Shown piece by piece: positions 22,442 to 32,686 of a DNA stretch of 64,000 nucleotides (its first letter is position 1; each line of letters opens with the position of its first letter). The DNA is from Eutreptiella sp. 'Long Island Sound 2002'. Taxonomy: Eukaryota > Euglenozoa > Euglenophyceae > Eutreptiales > Eutreptiaceae. The position numbers and the translations under genes were made by a program. The notes beneath the pieces were generated by a model. The model did no database searches and was not told where the DNA came from. It saw nothing but the letters and a program-made list of their open reading frames with translations. The DNA lies in NCBI GenBank assembly GCA_964036045.1, contig OZ038379.1:23716152-23780151 (forward strand), read 5' to 3'.

Positions 22442-22972
22442 TGTAAGTGCGGCTAGCCCCATCTGCTCAGATTTTCAGACATTCTGCCCAGATTGGCTAC
22501 ATTTTGGTCATTTTCTTTGCTTCGGCGGAATCGCCGCCTCGCAGCTCAGTCTCAGGATATTTCCTATATATTTCTGATATGCGGGATTTGATTCCGCGGT
22601 CCATTTCCCGTAAATCCGCCGCGTTCCGCTATTTTAGCTGGAATCGCCATTTGCCTCTGACGCGCGCTCGCGGGCCAGATCGGCCAAACATTTTTACATA
22701 ATTGGAATATTTAAATCTTTTCAGACAGTTTTGGACACTCAGATGTATTTAGAATAATTCCCCTCAATTTCTTCATAGACTGGGATTTTCTGCCGGACCA
22801 CAATCAGCATGGACCTTGCTTCTGTTGTCGCTGCTCTCGCCTCCGTTGGTGTCCGTGTATCCGGTTCTACCCCCAATAACAACATCCAGGGAGACTCCTC
22901 GCGTGCCTGCCCCACTGGTCTTGCCGGCCCCGAGCCCTCCGGCACCCTCAACGACCCAGGGCAGCACTTTCA
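22442..22972 (+). repeat. G2 5' LTR
   Basis: The LTR begins TGTAAGTGCGG and ends CACTTTCA, so it has the usual TG...CA ends. A TATA-like TATATA lies at 22565-22570 (TATATG in the 3' LTR). The gag start codon at 22809 lies inside the LTR, so the first ~54 codons of gag are LTR sequence. The primer site follows at once. Confidence 0.95.
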
Positions 22973-25844
22973 TGGTAGCAGAGGCTACCTGAATGTTGTT
23001 CCTTTGGTGTCCCAACCACAGCTAGCTCCCCAGTACGGCCCCGTAGACTCCGCCACCTCCGGAGACGTAACGATTACGCTGCCGTGGTGCTGTGCGAACG
23101 AGGCCTTGAGAGGAATGCCTTGCGCAAGCCCAAACTGCCCAAGAAGGGCACAAATCAGCAGCTGTGGAGGCCCAGATTACAATCAAGATCCCAGTCGAAA
23201 TTGGCCATCAAGCAGCTGGAATCTCCCAGCCTACGCTAATGGCAACGCTCCGGTGGAGCTTCCGGACCTGGCAGGTACCAATACTCCTTACCAATGTCCA
23301 CATTTTGAGACCATCGACGCCGACATTGACGACATTGAGATGGGTGGTCCAGGTGAGGTACCTACCTATAATCGACCAGCCTCATGGGCACAATGGGACA
23401 AATATTTGTCTTCAGAAGTGACCCGTAACCTTGAGGCGCTTGAGGCCCTTTGTCTATTAGCCACGTCTAAGCTGATAGGACAAGAAAGAATCGCCTCTGA
23501 TTTTTTATTCGAATATTTTTTCCTCCTTCAAGAAGAAATTAATACCAGGATGTGGTGGTGTTCTCAAGAAGATGAATCTTTTGCCATTTTTTTGCAGATC
23601 TGGGAGGCAAGCCCCTTCCCGAAGGAGAAGACCAAGGCACCTGTTGCCGGGCCCTCCGCCCCTCATCCCTCTGTTTCCATCCGCGACGATCTAGCCGCCG
23701 CGGTTGAGGAAGGAATTTTAGAGGCAGCTAGGCAGGCAAGCCTGGAAATTAGGACTGAAGGAGCTCCCCAAGTGGACTCCTGGCTGCGAACCACTGAGAT
23801 TAGCGGTCCGACAGCCTGCTCAGGCCCTTCAGGACACGGTATGTACTGTCCTGCCGACTGCTCTTGCAGATTACAGCGAGATACTGAGCTCCAATTGCTC
23901 AAAGATCAAATGCAACTCATCATTCAGACGCTGGGAATTAAAGATCTTTTCAAGACCCACATGAGGTCTGAGGGCGCATCATCGGTGGAACAAACAACAG
24001 AACCGTCGGAGGAGGCGACAGAAATTTTTTCGATTGCTCCTTCGGTGGACTCTAAGACCACCGACGCAAGGATCAGCAGGACTAAGCTAAAGGAAAGGGT
24101 TACAATCTCTCGATCTCAGAGTAGATCGGCGAAGGCTAGGACTGAGGCTCAGAATGCCAAACGAACTGCCTCCCGTACTACCCTTCCTGCTGTTGATTCC
24201 AATGCAATAGCCCAGATGTTGCTCGCCCAGACCCTCGCCGGAGCTGGTGTGGCTAATGATGCCGCCGAGGTGTCTGCCATTACGGCCGGTGTTGGGCTGG
24301 ATTCACTTCTAAACCCTACTTCATTGCGACTTCGTCAGGTTGCCAAGCAACCGAAGTATAATGGGAGCCCCAGACGTTGGCCTCAGTTCCAACGGGAATT
24401 TAAACTGTGGGTTAAGACTCAAAAACTCCAGGATGATCAGTTCCTGATGGCGCTCTTGGACTGCCTTGAGGGAGCGCCGGCCAACACTTGGCTCAGGACC
24501 TGGAGTGATCGTGAGGATTCAAGTTCCCCCCTTACCTTTGATGAGGTGTGGGAACAGTTGGAGGTACGTGGATCCCGGCTGCCTGAGGACCATTACCACC
24601 AGATGTTGAAGAATTTTCCTTCGTTCTCGCGATTGATCTTGCACGAAGTGCAGGACAAGAGACAGCGCTTCTGGAATCTCGTAGAAGAATCTGAACATTC
24701 AGGCGAAAAATTTTCCAGTGCCGAGCTGAAAAATCTGATTTTTGACAAGATCCCCTCAGAAACCGCCGCCACCCTTCGGAATAAACAATCCGAAGAAAAG
24801 GTCAAGACCTGGTGGGCGGAGGTCGATGGCTTCGATGCCTCGACCAACAGGTTTACGGTCAGGGAGGCACTTCAAAAGTGCTCCCCCACGTCGTTTACCA
24901 AGGTGAAATTCACTGAAAACACGTGGAGAATCAAGTTTAATGAACACAAGGATCGGGACTTGTTTGTCCAAGTCCTCAACAGGGGAGTAAGTTTCCACGG
25001 CCATCGCCTGAAGGCCAGGAACTGGGTGTTTTCGTTCACCCCGCAGGAACTGTGGGAAGAGGTTGAGCGGCTCGCCGACGCCGCCAATCAAAATTTTCAT
25101 GAGGGTCTTGGGGGAAACAAGAATACCCAGCAAAGCACCCAAAATGGGGCCCAAAAGGGCAACAAAAAGGTGAATGACACCCGGAATGTTCAGGATCATT
25201 GTAGCATCTGCCTTCTTTTAGGTTCTACGAACCGAGCTAAGACGCATTCTACTGGTAATCACCGATGGTCGGCTTACGATCACAAGGTGATTGGTGAAAA
25301 TGTCAGTAATTCGCAGAATTCAGACAGGAATGACAGACAGGTGCATGGTGCAAAGGGGGGAAAGGGTAATCCGACCCCCTCCGGTGGAAACAAAAATACC
25401 GGAGGCCCTGGCGGGTCCCAAGGCAAAGGAAATCGGACTCCATCCGGCTCCGGTGGGCAGCCAAACGGCCAGACCAGTCCCAATGGCAACGCCGGAGGCG
25501 GAAATCGAAATCCAGGCCAAACCCCTCTATCCGGTACAAACAAAGGAAATGCTCCAGGATCACAGGGTAAGGGTAAGGGAAATCCTTCAGGAACCCCTTT
25601 CTCTGGTAAGGGCAGAGGGCGTGGCGACGGTGGTGGCCCATCATCCGGCGGCCGTGGCCGTGGACGTGGAAAGGGCAATCATCGTGTGGATCAGGTCTCA
25701 GGTGCAGATCAGGTGTCGGATGCGGATCGAGATTATGTCGAAAATGCCCTGAATCCAGCGGATGATCCGTTCCAAGATGAGTGGATCGACGAATCAGGCT
25801 GTGTTCACAATGTTAACGCAGCCGCTGGAGGTCAGAACGCCTAG
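22809..25844 (+). CDS. gag: G2 Gag polyprotein
   Basis: Gag is the structural protein that packages element RNA. The 1011-codon frame starts at an ATG inside the 5' LTR (AGC ATG GAC). Residues ~515-610 form the retrotransposon gag core: QPKYNGSPRRWPQFQREF, then a Leu-rich stretch and WLRTWSD. Around residue 798 there is CSIC followed after eleven residues by H-x4-H, a CCHH-type finger in place of the usual CCHC knuckle. The C-terminus is Gly/Arg-rich (GRGRGDGG, GGRGRGRGKG), probably RNA-binding. It ends in TAG at 25842-25844, and pol continues in the same frame, so a Gag-Pol fusion needs stop-codon readthrough. Gag is longer than in many chromoviruses, with a ~500-residue N-terminal part that I cannot assign. 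Start choice: first ATG of the open frame. Confidence 0.9.
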   Translation: MDLASVVAALASVGVRVSGSTPNNNIQGDSSRACPTGLAGPEPSGTLNDPGQHFHGSRGYLNVVPLVSQPQLAPQYGPVDSATSGDVTITLPWCCANEALRGMPCASPNCPRRAQISSCGGPDYNQDPSRNWPSSSWNLPAYANGNAPVELPDLAGTNTPYQCPHFETIDADIDDIEMGGPGEVPTYNRPASWAQWDKYLSSEVTRNLEALEALCLLATSKLIGQERIASDFLFEYFFLLQEEINTRMWWCSQEDESFAIFLQIWEASPFPKEKTKAPVAGPSAPHPSVSIRDDLAAAVEEGILEAARQASLEIRTEGAPQVDSWLRTTEISGPTACSGPSGHGMYCPADCSCRLQRDTELQLLKDQMQLIIQTLGIKDLFKTHMRSEGASSVEQTTEPSEEATEIFSIAPSVDSKTTDARISRTKLKERVTISRSQSRSAKARTEAQNAKRTASRTTLPAVDSNAIAQMLLAQTLAGAGVANDAAEVSAITAGVGLDSLLNPTSLRLRQVAKQPKYNGSPRRWPQFQREFKLWVKTQKLQDDQFLMALLDCLEGAPANTWLRTWSDREDSSSPLTFDEVWEQLEVRGSRLPEDHYHQMLKNFPSFSRLILHEVQDKRQRFWNLVEESEHSGEKFSSAELKNLIFDKIPSETAATLRNKQSEEKVKTWWAEVDGFDASTNRFTVREALQKCSPTSFTKVKFTENTWRIKFNEHKDRDLFVQVLNRGVSFHGHRLKARNWVFSFTPQELWEEVERLADAANQNFHEGLGGNKNTQQSTQNGAQKGNKKVNDTRNVQDHCSICLLLGSTNRAKTHSTGNHRWSAYDHKVIGENVSNSQNSDRNDRQVHGAKGGKGNPTPSGGNKNTGGPGGSQGKGNRTPSGSGGQPNGQTSPNGNAGGGNRNPGQTPLSGTNKGNAPGSQGKGKGNPSGTPFSGKGRGRGDGGGPSSGGRGRGRGKGNHRVDQVSGADQVSDADRDYVENALNPADDPFQDEWIDESGCVHNVNAAAGGQNA
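22973..22985 (+). promoter_or_regulatory. G2 primer-binding site (initiator Met tRNA)
   Basis: TGGTAGCAGAGG starts on the base after the LTR and is the exact complement of CCUCUGCUACCA, the 3' end typical of eukaryotic initiator methionine tRNA. It is also read as gag codons. Confidence 0.9.
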
Positions 25845-28800
25845 GGGAGCCACGAAAATCGCCCCTCCCCAGGCGATTTCAGGCATGATCCCCAGATTCC
25901 TGATCGACCATTACTTGATGTAGGGTCGCTTGTCTCCTCTCCCCTGGATCCGGCAGCGGATCCTTCTGTTGTAGTGGACGAGGTTGGTGTACAGTCCAAG
26001 CACAGGACTCGTCAGTTTGTCACAAAGCTGTGGGTCTCTGATTGCAAGGGAAATTTCCACCTCGCCACTTGTTTGTGTGACAATGGATCAGAGGTAAATC
26101 TCCAATCCAATTCATTCTTACCCGACGACTGCGTGTTTGAATCGCCTCATCCTGTTACCCTCGAGGGAGTTTCTGGACATTCTCTCGCAGGTGGGCAACG
26201 CGGTTGTTATATATCAACTCATTTGGTCGCTCAAGACCTTTGGGAAGAGCAAAATGTGGAAGAAGTTGTCCTTAAGGATGACTACTTCTATCGTGCTGAC
26301 ATAAAGTATGACCTTTATTTGGGCCATCCTTGGCTTCGCAAGAACAGGGTAGCGCCCGTAGGTCATCGTCGTTGTTTTTTGCTGGAGTCAGGTCCCTTGG
26401 AGCGTCCTGAATTTCGTTTTTTGCACGCAGGGTTTAAAAGTGCAGAAGAATTTTTGAAGCAAAAGGTGACACCAAAATTTGGTGAAGATGTCACCATTGC
26501 AGAGGTGAATGGGAGTGCCGATTACTCGCAAGAGTTAGAATGTCTTCGTAGGGACTCCCAGCCACGACGCCCTTCGCGCTGGCACTCTTCATCCTACAGA
26601 GTTGTCGACAAATGGCGCGATGCAATTTGTGAATATTTTCATGAACACCATTCCTTTTGGCCACAGTATGATGCCTTTGCTAACCGTATGAACAAGCGCT
26701 TTGACAAGCACTTCAGCGACGCTTGGACCCATAAATGGGACAAGAAGTTGTGGATTCATCCTCCGTTTCACTTAATCCAGCAGGTCATCCACAAAATCAA
26801 GCAAGATAAAACCCAGGCAATTTTAGTTGTGCCCTTGTGGGACGACAAGCCTTGGTTTCAGGAATTACAAGACATTTGTGTAGATTACATCGAACTTCCC
26901 AGGAAGATTAAGCTGTATGCCAGGGACGACACAGGTCCCCTGCCACAGCGGTCCTGGAGTTCGCTTGCATTCCTGGTGGATGGAAAGCTTTCTGACTCTA
27001 ATTCTGCTGATTCTGGTACTGATTCTTGTGTTGGGTCAGAATCTGAGGTTGAGCGTGGTACTGATGATGAATCTATTTTTTCTGATTTTTGTCCGTCAGA
27101 TACCCAAGGTGATTCAACGTCCAATGGATCCGCCTCGGCTCCCTCTTCCCCAATACGGTCGACATCGAAAAGAATCTTCAGTGCACGGGCGAGGAAAAAT
27201 CTCCAATCGCGCCGCAAATTCAGAGTTTTTTATGAAAAACCCCCTGTGGAAGCTTTCATGGATCCTTTCGAGGAGCTGGATCACGAAGAGAATCTCTGGG
27301 ATTTCGACACACGACCCACCTATCTTCAAGAGGCAGTTGATACGGACCTGTTTAGGGACATCCGTAAGAAGATTCTTCCTGCCAAAGCCGAAGAAGTCGC
27401 CAAAGTTTTTTCGACAGTAATTCCTGGCGATCAGGTGGAAACCGAATTGTGTTCCAAGTCAAGAGAAAAGATTTTTGAGGAACAGAAGGACACAACCCTT
27501 TCAGGAAAGTTGATCAAAGACCCCCCTGTCCGTGGACAGTTCGGTGAAGCCTTCATCAAACTTCGTGAAGGGTACAAGGCAAAAAAACAGCGCCCTTATG
27601 AAAATCATGGACACAAACATGAGATCCTCAGAAAAATCATCGAGAGAAATCTCAAGGAATTTGGTTGGCTTGAGGGTTGTATGACCAGCGAATGGTGCTG
27701 TGCACCCTTCACAGTCCCGAAGCCACCGCCTGCAGACCAGAACACTATTGATGGTTGGCGAATGGTTGTTGATTTTCGCAATCTCAACGCCGAAACCAAG
27801 GCGGATTCACACCCCCTGCCCCTCATTGAGGAGGAAATCGCCAAGAGGGCAAGAGGTCGTTTGTTTTCTGTGCTGGATCTCCGTCACGGCTTTCACCAAA
27901 TGCCGTTGAGGAAGGACAGCCGACCTCTCACCTGTATGTGCACGCCATGTGGCCCAGTCCAATGGACGGTCATGCCCATGGGCCTGAAGAACGCCCCCTC
28001 ATTTTTTCAAAGAATGATGGAGGATGTGCTGTTCACAACCCATCCTGAGCTTCGTGCCTTCGTGAGCGTGTACATAGATGACATAATCATCGCGACGGAA
28101 GGGGAGGGACTGACCGAAGCCGAGCTGGTGGCCCTACATGAGAAGCAGCTGAACCAAGTTTTGGACATTCTTGACGCCAATCAGCTGATTTGTGGGCCAA
28201 AGAAGGGAAAATTGTTTTTAAAATCAGTCGAATTTTGTGGTTCTCTTCTTGAGAATGGCACCCGACGACCCAGTCCAGGGAAGCTCGTCGCTATTCAGAA
28301 GTGGAAGCGCCCTGAGACGATCACGGAGTTGAGAGGATTCCTGGGTTGTTGCAATTTTCACCACACTTTTGTGCCGAATTATGCCAAATTTGCTGCCCCC
28401 CTCACTGAATTGTTGAAGGTAGGGAGAGATGCGGGCAAGGCAGGTTCAAAGGTTCGTGTCAAGTGGACTGACGAGTGCGAGGAGGCCTTCCATCACTTGA
28501 AGGCGGCCCTCTGCGAAGTCGCCACGTTGCATGTGCCCCAATTTGACCGACCCTTCTACATTAGAACCGACGCATCTAGGTACGCGATCGGAGCTGTTCT
28601 TGAACAGGTTGATGAGGCCACCGGCGATCATTACCCTCTTGCATTTTGGTCTCGGAAGCTAGCCCCACGCCAAATGCAATGGTCGCCGCGTGAGCAAGAA
28701 ACGTATGCCATAATTTGCGCTCTAAAAAAGTACCAATCGTGGGTTGGCACCAATCGAGTCGAGGTCCTGATGGATCATCGATCTCTGGAGTATTGGGCCA

Positions 28801-31028
28801 CCGAACACATTGATACTGTCGCGAGCCCAGCTGGTCGACGGGCCAGATGGCACGAATTTCTCAGTCTGTTTGACCTCCATGTGTCGTATTTGCCTGGAAA
28901 ACACAACACGGTAGCGGATGCTCTGAGCCGATGGGCTTACCCCGCCTCAGAGGGGCTGCAAAGTACCAACATCCATGGTACGGAGCAGGACCGCCATGTC
29001 ATCATCGAATGGGATCAGGAAGAAAAGAAGCTCATTCGACGTGCATGCATGCAGTGCGCTGTTAAACAGCACGCATTGCCGTGTCACGACATCACGGCCA
29101 TCTCAGATCCGGCACATGCCCATGAGATCTGCACCAAAACACTGAAAGTCGTGGAAAAAGTCACCGATCCCTCCTCAGGGAGTGTGAAACGGTTTGACTA
29201 CACCCGACGAGTAAGTCGATTTCGGTTGATCCAAGGCATTAAGCGTCGAGATCCGGCCAAAACTCCACCCCTGCCGAAGGATTCCCTGATCATCCGTGAC
29301 TGGACGTCCGATTACCTGCAGGATCCCATGTTTAAAGAGGTCTTTGGAAATCTCAAATCCAAAGATGCTCACAGGGATGGGAGTTTTGCTGAGTACTCGT
29401 TGGATGGGGGGAAGCTGTGGATGGAGGGTAAATTGTGTGTGCCAGACGCCCTAGCCCCCCGAGTGTTAAACTGGTGGCACAAATGGGAGTCCCCCCACGC
29501 ACATGGCCGTCGACTGTGGTCGATGATTAAACATAGGTTGTTTGGCTCACGGCTATATACTCACTGCATGAAAGTAGCCGCCGGATGTGCCCAATGTGCT
29601 GTCTCGACGCCCCCCAGCGCGAAGAAGCACGGCCATCTGAGGCCTCATCCTATTCCGGAGCGCCTCTTTAACAGAGTCACCAGTGATTTCTTCTATCTCG
29701 GTGAACTCGATGACGAAGAGTGCCATTGGACTAATAAAAAAGTCAATGGTGTGCTCCTTATTCAGTGCCGTCATTCCGGCTACATTCAAGTGTTGCCTTG
29801 CAACATTGAGTCGATGACTGGCAAGGCTGCCGCCAAATGGTGCGCGCAGACCTGGATGGGAGGTTGGGACGTCCCATCCGAGGTGGTGACGGATTCAGGC
29901 AAAGAGTACACCTCCGAATGGTGGAGAGAATTGTGTGCTCGCCTTGGAATCCACCACCTCCGATGTGAAATCCACTCGCATCGAGCGCTGCCTGGTGAAA
30001 GAGCCGGCCGCTCTATAATAAATATGCTTCGTAAGGAGCTCGCGAGTGAAAAGGATTTCCATTGGATGGAAGTTCTCTTCGCATTGCTTCGCCGTTACCA
30101 CAACACGCCTTTGTATCATGGCCTTTCTCCAAATGAAATTGTCTTTGGACGAAAGAAGTGTTGGTGGAACATGCCGTTGAATAATCCTCGCCCCTGTAAG
30201 GATGCTTCGCTGTTTTTGGACGAAGTCGAACGAGCAGATAAATCTGTGTCGAAATTAATCGAGAAGCATCAAGCTGACTGGCTTTGGGTCCAGAATCAAG
30301 GCCGAAAAAACCCCCACAATTTTGAAGTCGATGATCGAGTTTGGCTTCGAAAATCCGAAACCACCCTGGACGGAGATGACAAGCTTCTTCCCTTGTGGGA
30401 GGGGCCATTCGCTGTTACAGCGCGTCTTGGTGAGAACAGGTGGAGGATTCGTGTGGATGTCAGCAGGGAAATTGACGTTTCTGGCGATCGCCTCAAGAGA
30501 GAGATCCCCTCCCCCAAGGATCGGGTTAAACCCCTTTTTTGGACTGCGAAACATTTGTCTGATCGGGTCATCGAAGGGGGGAACTACGAACTCAAGAGGA
30601 TTGTTGAAGCAAGACGTGACGCCAAGGGCGAATGGGAATTTCTGTGTGAGTGGAGGGGCTTTGATTCCAGTCACAACAACTGGGAACCAGCCCAATCTTT
30701 TGTCCATGGGTACACCAAGGGGTTCATTGACTTCCTCAAGAAGCACCCCGAAATTGGAGTACTCCTGACAGACTGTCTGTCGAAACCAGACAGACAAGTG
30801 GAGAGCGACGGAAAACGACCTGTGGTGAATCGAGATCCAGCCTTTTACGGCCCTCAGCAGCCACATTCCAGGGCTGATCCGTCGATCCCCCCTCCTGCGG
30901 TCAGGCCAGCCCAGGAGCCAAATGAGGACCAAGCTTCAAGTTCGGCCGCTGATTTGCAGCGCCCAAGCCGTACGAGGGCCAGGCCAGACAGGTTGGTGGT
31001 CACATGTATTCGTGCTTGGCCGAATTGA
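25845..31028 (+). CDS. pol: G2 Pol polyprotein with C-terminal chromodomain
   Basis: Pol continues the gag frame after the UAG with no further stop until TGA at 31026-31028, about 1727 codons. Domains in order, counted from 25845: retropepsin, with LCDNGSEVNL near residue 79 in place of D-S/T-G and YDLYLGHPWL; a methyltransferase-like domain around residues 245-355 (LWIHPPFHL, AILVVPLW); an acidic Ser/Asp linker; RT with VLDLRHGFHQM, MPMGLKNAPSFFQRMM and VYIDDIII (YIDD near residue 743); RNase H with RTDASRYAIGAVLEQ and KHNTVADALSRW; integrase with an HHCC zinc region, SDFFY, TDSGKEY and GERAGRS; and a chromodomain near residue 1583 onward with EFLCEWRGF and NNWEP. The chromodomain probably directs integration to marked heterochromatin. 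No ATG lies at its start, which supports synthesis as a Gag-Pol fusion. Confidence 0.92.
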   Translation, partial: GSHENRPSPGDFRHDPQIPDRPLLDVGSLVSSPLDPAADPSVVVDEVGVQSKHRTRQFVTKLWVSDCKGNFHLATCLCDNGSEVNLQSNSFLPDDCVFESPHPVTLEGVSGHSLAGGQRGCYISTHLVAQDLWEEQNVEEVVLKDDYFYRADIKYDLYLGHPWLRKNRVAPVGHRRCFLLESGPLERPEFRFLHAGFKSAEEFLKQKVTPKFGEDVTIAEVNGSADYSQELECLRRDSQPRRPSRWHSSSYRVVDKWRDAICEYFHEHHSFWPQYDAFANRMNKRFDKHFSDAWTHKWDKKLWIHPPFHLIQQVIHKIKQDKTQAILVVPLWDDKPWFQELQDICVDYIELPRKIKLYARDDTGPLPQRSWSSLAFLVDGKLSDSNSADSGTDSCVGSESEVERGTDDESIFSDFCPSDTQGDSTSNGSASAPSSPIRSTSKRIFSARARKNLQSRRKFRVFYEKPPVEAFMDPFEELDHEENLWDFDTRPTYLQEAVDTDLFRDIRKKILPAKAEEVAKVFSTVIPGDQVETELCSKSREKIFEEQKDTTLSGKLIKDPPVRGQFGEAFIKLREGYKAKKQRPYENHGHKHEILRKIIERNLKEFGWLEGCMTSEWCCAPFTVPKPPPADQNTIDGWRMVVDFRNLNAETKADSHPLPLIEEEIAKRARGRLFSVLDLRHGFHQMPLRKDSRPLTCMCTPCGPVQWTVMPMGLKNAPSFFQRMMEDVLFTTHPELRAFVSVYIDDIIIATEGEGLTEAELVALHEKQLNQVLDILDANQLICGPKKGKLFLKSVEFCGSLLENGTRRPSPGKLVAIQKWKRPETITELRGFLGCCNFHHTFVPNYAKFAAPLTELLKVGRDAGKAGSKVRVKWTDECEEAFHHLKAALCEVATLHVPQFDRPFYIRTDASRYAIGAVLEQVDEATGDHYPLAFWSRKLAPRQMQWSPREQETYAIICALKKYQSWVGTNRVEVLMDHRSLEYWATEHIDTVASPAGRRARWHEFLSLFDLHVSYLPGKHNTVADALSRWAYPASEGLQSTNIHGTEQDRHVIIEWDQEEKKLIRRACMQCAVKQHALPCHDITAISDPAHAHEICTKTLKVVEKVTDPSSGSVKRFDYTRRVSRFRLIQGIKRRDPAKTPPLPKDSLIIRDWTSDYLQDPMFKEVFGNLKSKDAHRDGSFAEYSLDGGKLWMEGKLCVPDALAPRVLNWWHKWESPHAHGRRLWSMIKHRLFGSRLYTHCMKVAAGCAQCAVSTPPSAKKHGHLRPHPIPERLFNRVTSDFFYLGELDDEECHWTNKKVNGVLLIQCRHSGYIQVLPCNIESMTGKAAAKWCAQTWMGGWDVPSEVVTDSGKEYTSEWWRELCARLGIHHLRCEIHSHRALPGERAGRSIINMLRKELASEKDFHWMEVLFALLRRYHNTPLYHGLSPNEIVFGRKKCWWNMPLNNPRPCKDASLFLDEVERADKSVSKLIEKHQADWLWVQNQGRKNPHNFEVDDRVWLRKSETTLDGDDKLLPLWEGPFAVTARLGENRWRIRVDVSREIDVSGDRLKREIPSPKDRVKPLFWTAKHLSDRVIEGGNYELKRIVEARRDAKGEWEFLCEWRGFDSSHNNWEPAQSFVHGYTKGFIDFLKKHPEIGVLLTDCLSKPDRQVESDGKRPVVNRDPAFYGPQQPHSRADPSIPPPAVRPAQEPNEDQASSSAADLQRPSRTRARPDRLVVTCIRAWPN

Positions 31029-32676
31029 GGAAGCCATCCTACCACATTCTGCTCAATCCACTGTTCATACTTTCTGTTTATGTCATGATGTGGAGAACTG
31101 CGAATGTTTGATAATTTGACGTCAATCAATCAATTTTTCTTTGGTCTCCGTTCGGTAACGTATCGAAAGTCGAAAGCCGAAAGCCACGGAGTGTGCTGCC
31201 GTGTTCAGAAAAAACCAAACTCAGGCTTAATTCAGGCAGATTCGGGGTAATCTTGTCTCTGTTGGTCTGTGCATCTTTGGAATTTGGCTACTCGTGCAGA
31301 TGGAAGCAAATGTACATAATCAAAACGCTGGCCAGCGACATTCACCCCTACAGGTATCCCCTGTAGTACTGGCTGCACCAGATGCGACGCCAGGAACTCA
31401 GATCGTACCTTCATTTGCTGTGATTCTAACGCCAAAGTCCAGATTCAGATCCAGGATCCTCAAATTTACCTTGAATTTCGCAGGTTTGTCCATCATTCTG
31501 CCACTGTTGTACGAAACCCAGACGTCAATTGTTCAGACAATCTTCAGATAGGAGCTTTAGGGACTTCTAATAGCAACCTCTGAAGTCCGTAAGCTTCGTT
31601 GTATTTTTGGCACACGCCAATGTGAGCTCAATCCGACCTGAAACTGTCGAAAATGGTGAATCCAAGTGTCTTGTGGGACTCCATCGAAAGATTGGCCTTG
31701 TCCAAGTTGATTGACACCACCGCCACTGTAAATTCGGTGTCTCTCAGTTATATACTGTCAGTAAAGCGCCTTCAGAGAACCTTCGGCGCGTTACATTCCA
31801 AGGATCCAGGGTCAGCATGTCCCATCATGATGCATCATCACATGATCCACATTTTCATAGAATCTGTTAGATGCTCGCGAACCAACGTGCCGGAAAGCAC
31901 AATTGAGCTGAATTAACGACAATATATATTAACTTTAGCCTAAACGAAAGTGTTAGTAGTTTCAGTTCTGGACATTCCGCTTCATTTCACCTTCATCTCA
32001 GGGAATGTACTCATTTTAGGACAATTTAGGTTTATTGCCTTGTCATCTCCCATCATTCCTCGAAGATCTGTTTAGATCTAAGTGCACAGAAAAACATCTT
32101 TACCTTCTGTGGTGCACTTACGGTCTGTAGACTATCTCTGTATTTGTTTTCCCTTTCTGTGAGTGTTTAATCTCCTTCATCTCTGCTCAAATTGACTTTC
32201 AATTTTGCTGAATCTTGTGATCATCCACCAGATGCGCCAATTCTGAGCCACATGCTGCACTTTTCAGAACGAGAAAAGCGGGATTAACACGATGTAGAGT
32301 TCGGCGAGGACACCGTAGCGTGCCCGCGACAGCGAAACTGTGCAAGAGCGCTGAGATGTCACTTCAATTCTTGATCCCCCCACTCAATCCACCAAGAATC
32401 TACCTCATTCTCAACCAATGCATGGTTTGGTATCGATTCTTGATACGTTTACATGCTTTTTAGCCCGTGACCTAATGTTTTACTGTACGGAGGACTGTTC
32501 GTCACTTCTCATTCTGTCTCATTTCAGGTTCATCCAGCCTGATTCAGTGCCAATTCAGCCCAAATCAGGTCAGATCAAGCAGATTTCGCCTCATCGAGGC
32601 TACATTTCTATGTTTTTCTGGGACTTACCCGCACTACGTTCTTCGTTGACGTAGCGACACACCCCAGTGTGTTTTT
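31029..32676. other. G2 non-coding region between pol and the polypurine tract
   Basis: This 1.65-kb, AT-richer stretch has stops in every frame and no recognisable domain. Chromoviruses often have a short 3' UTR, so this one is long. I see nothing further in it. Confidence 0.6.
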
Positions 32677-32686
32677 GGAGGGGGAG
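32677..32686 (+). promoter_or_regulatory. G2 polypurine tract
   Basis: GGAGGGGGAG lies directly before the TG of the 3' LTR, the position of the plus-strand primer. Confidence 0.9.
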
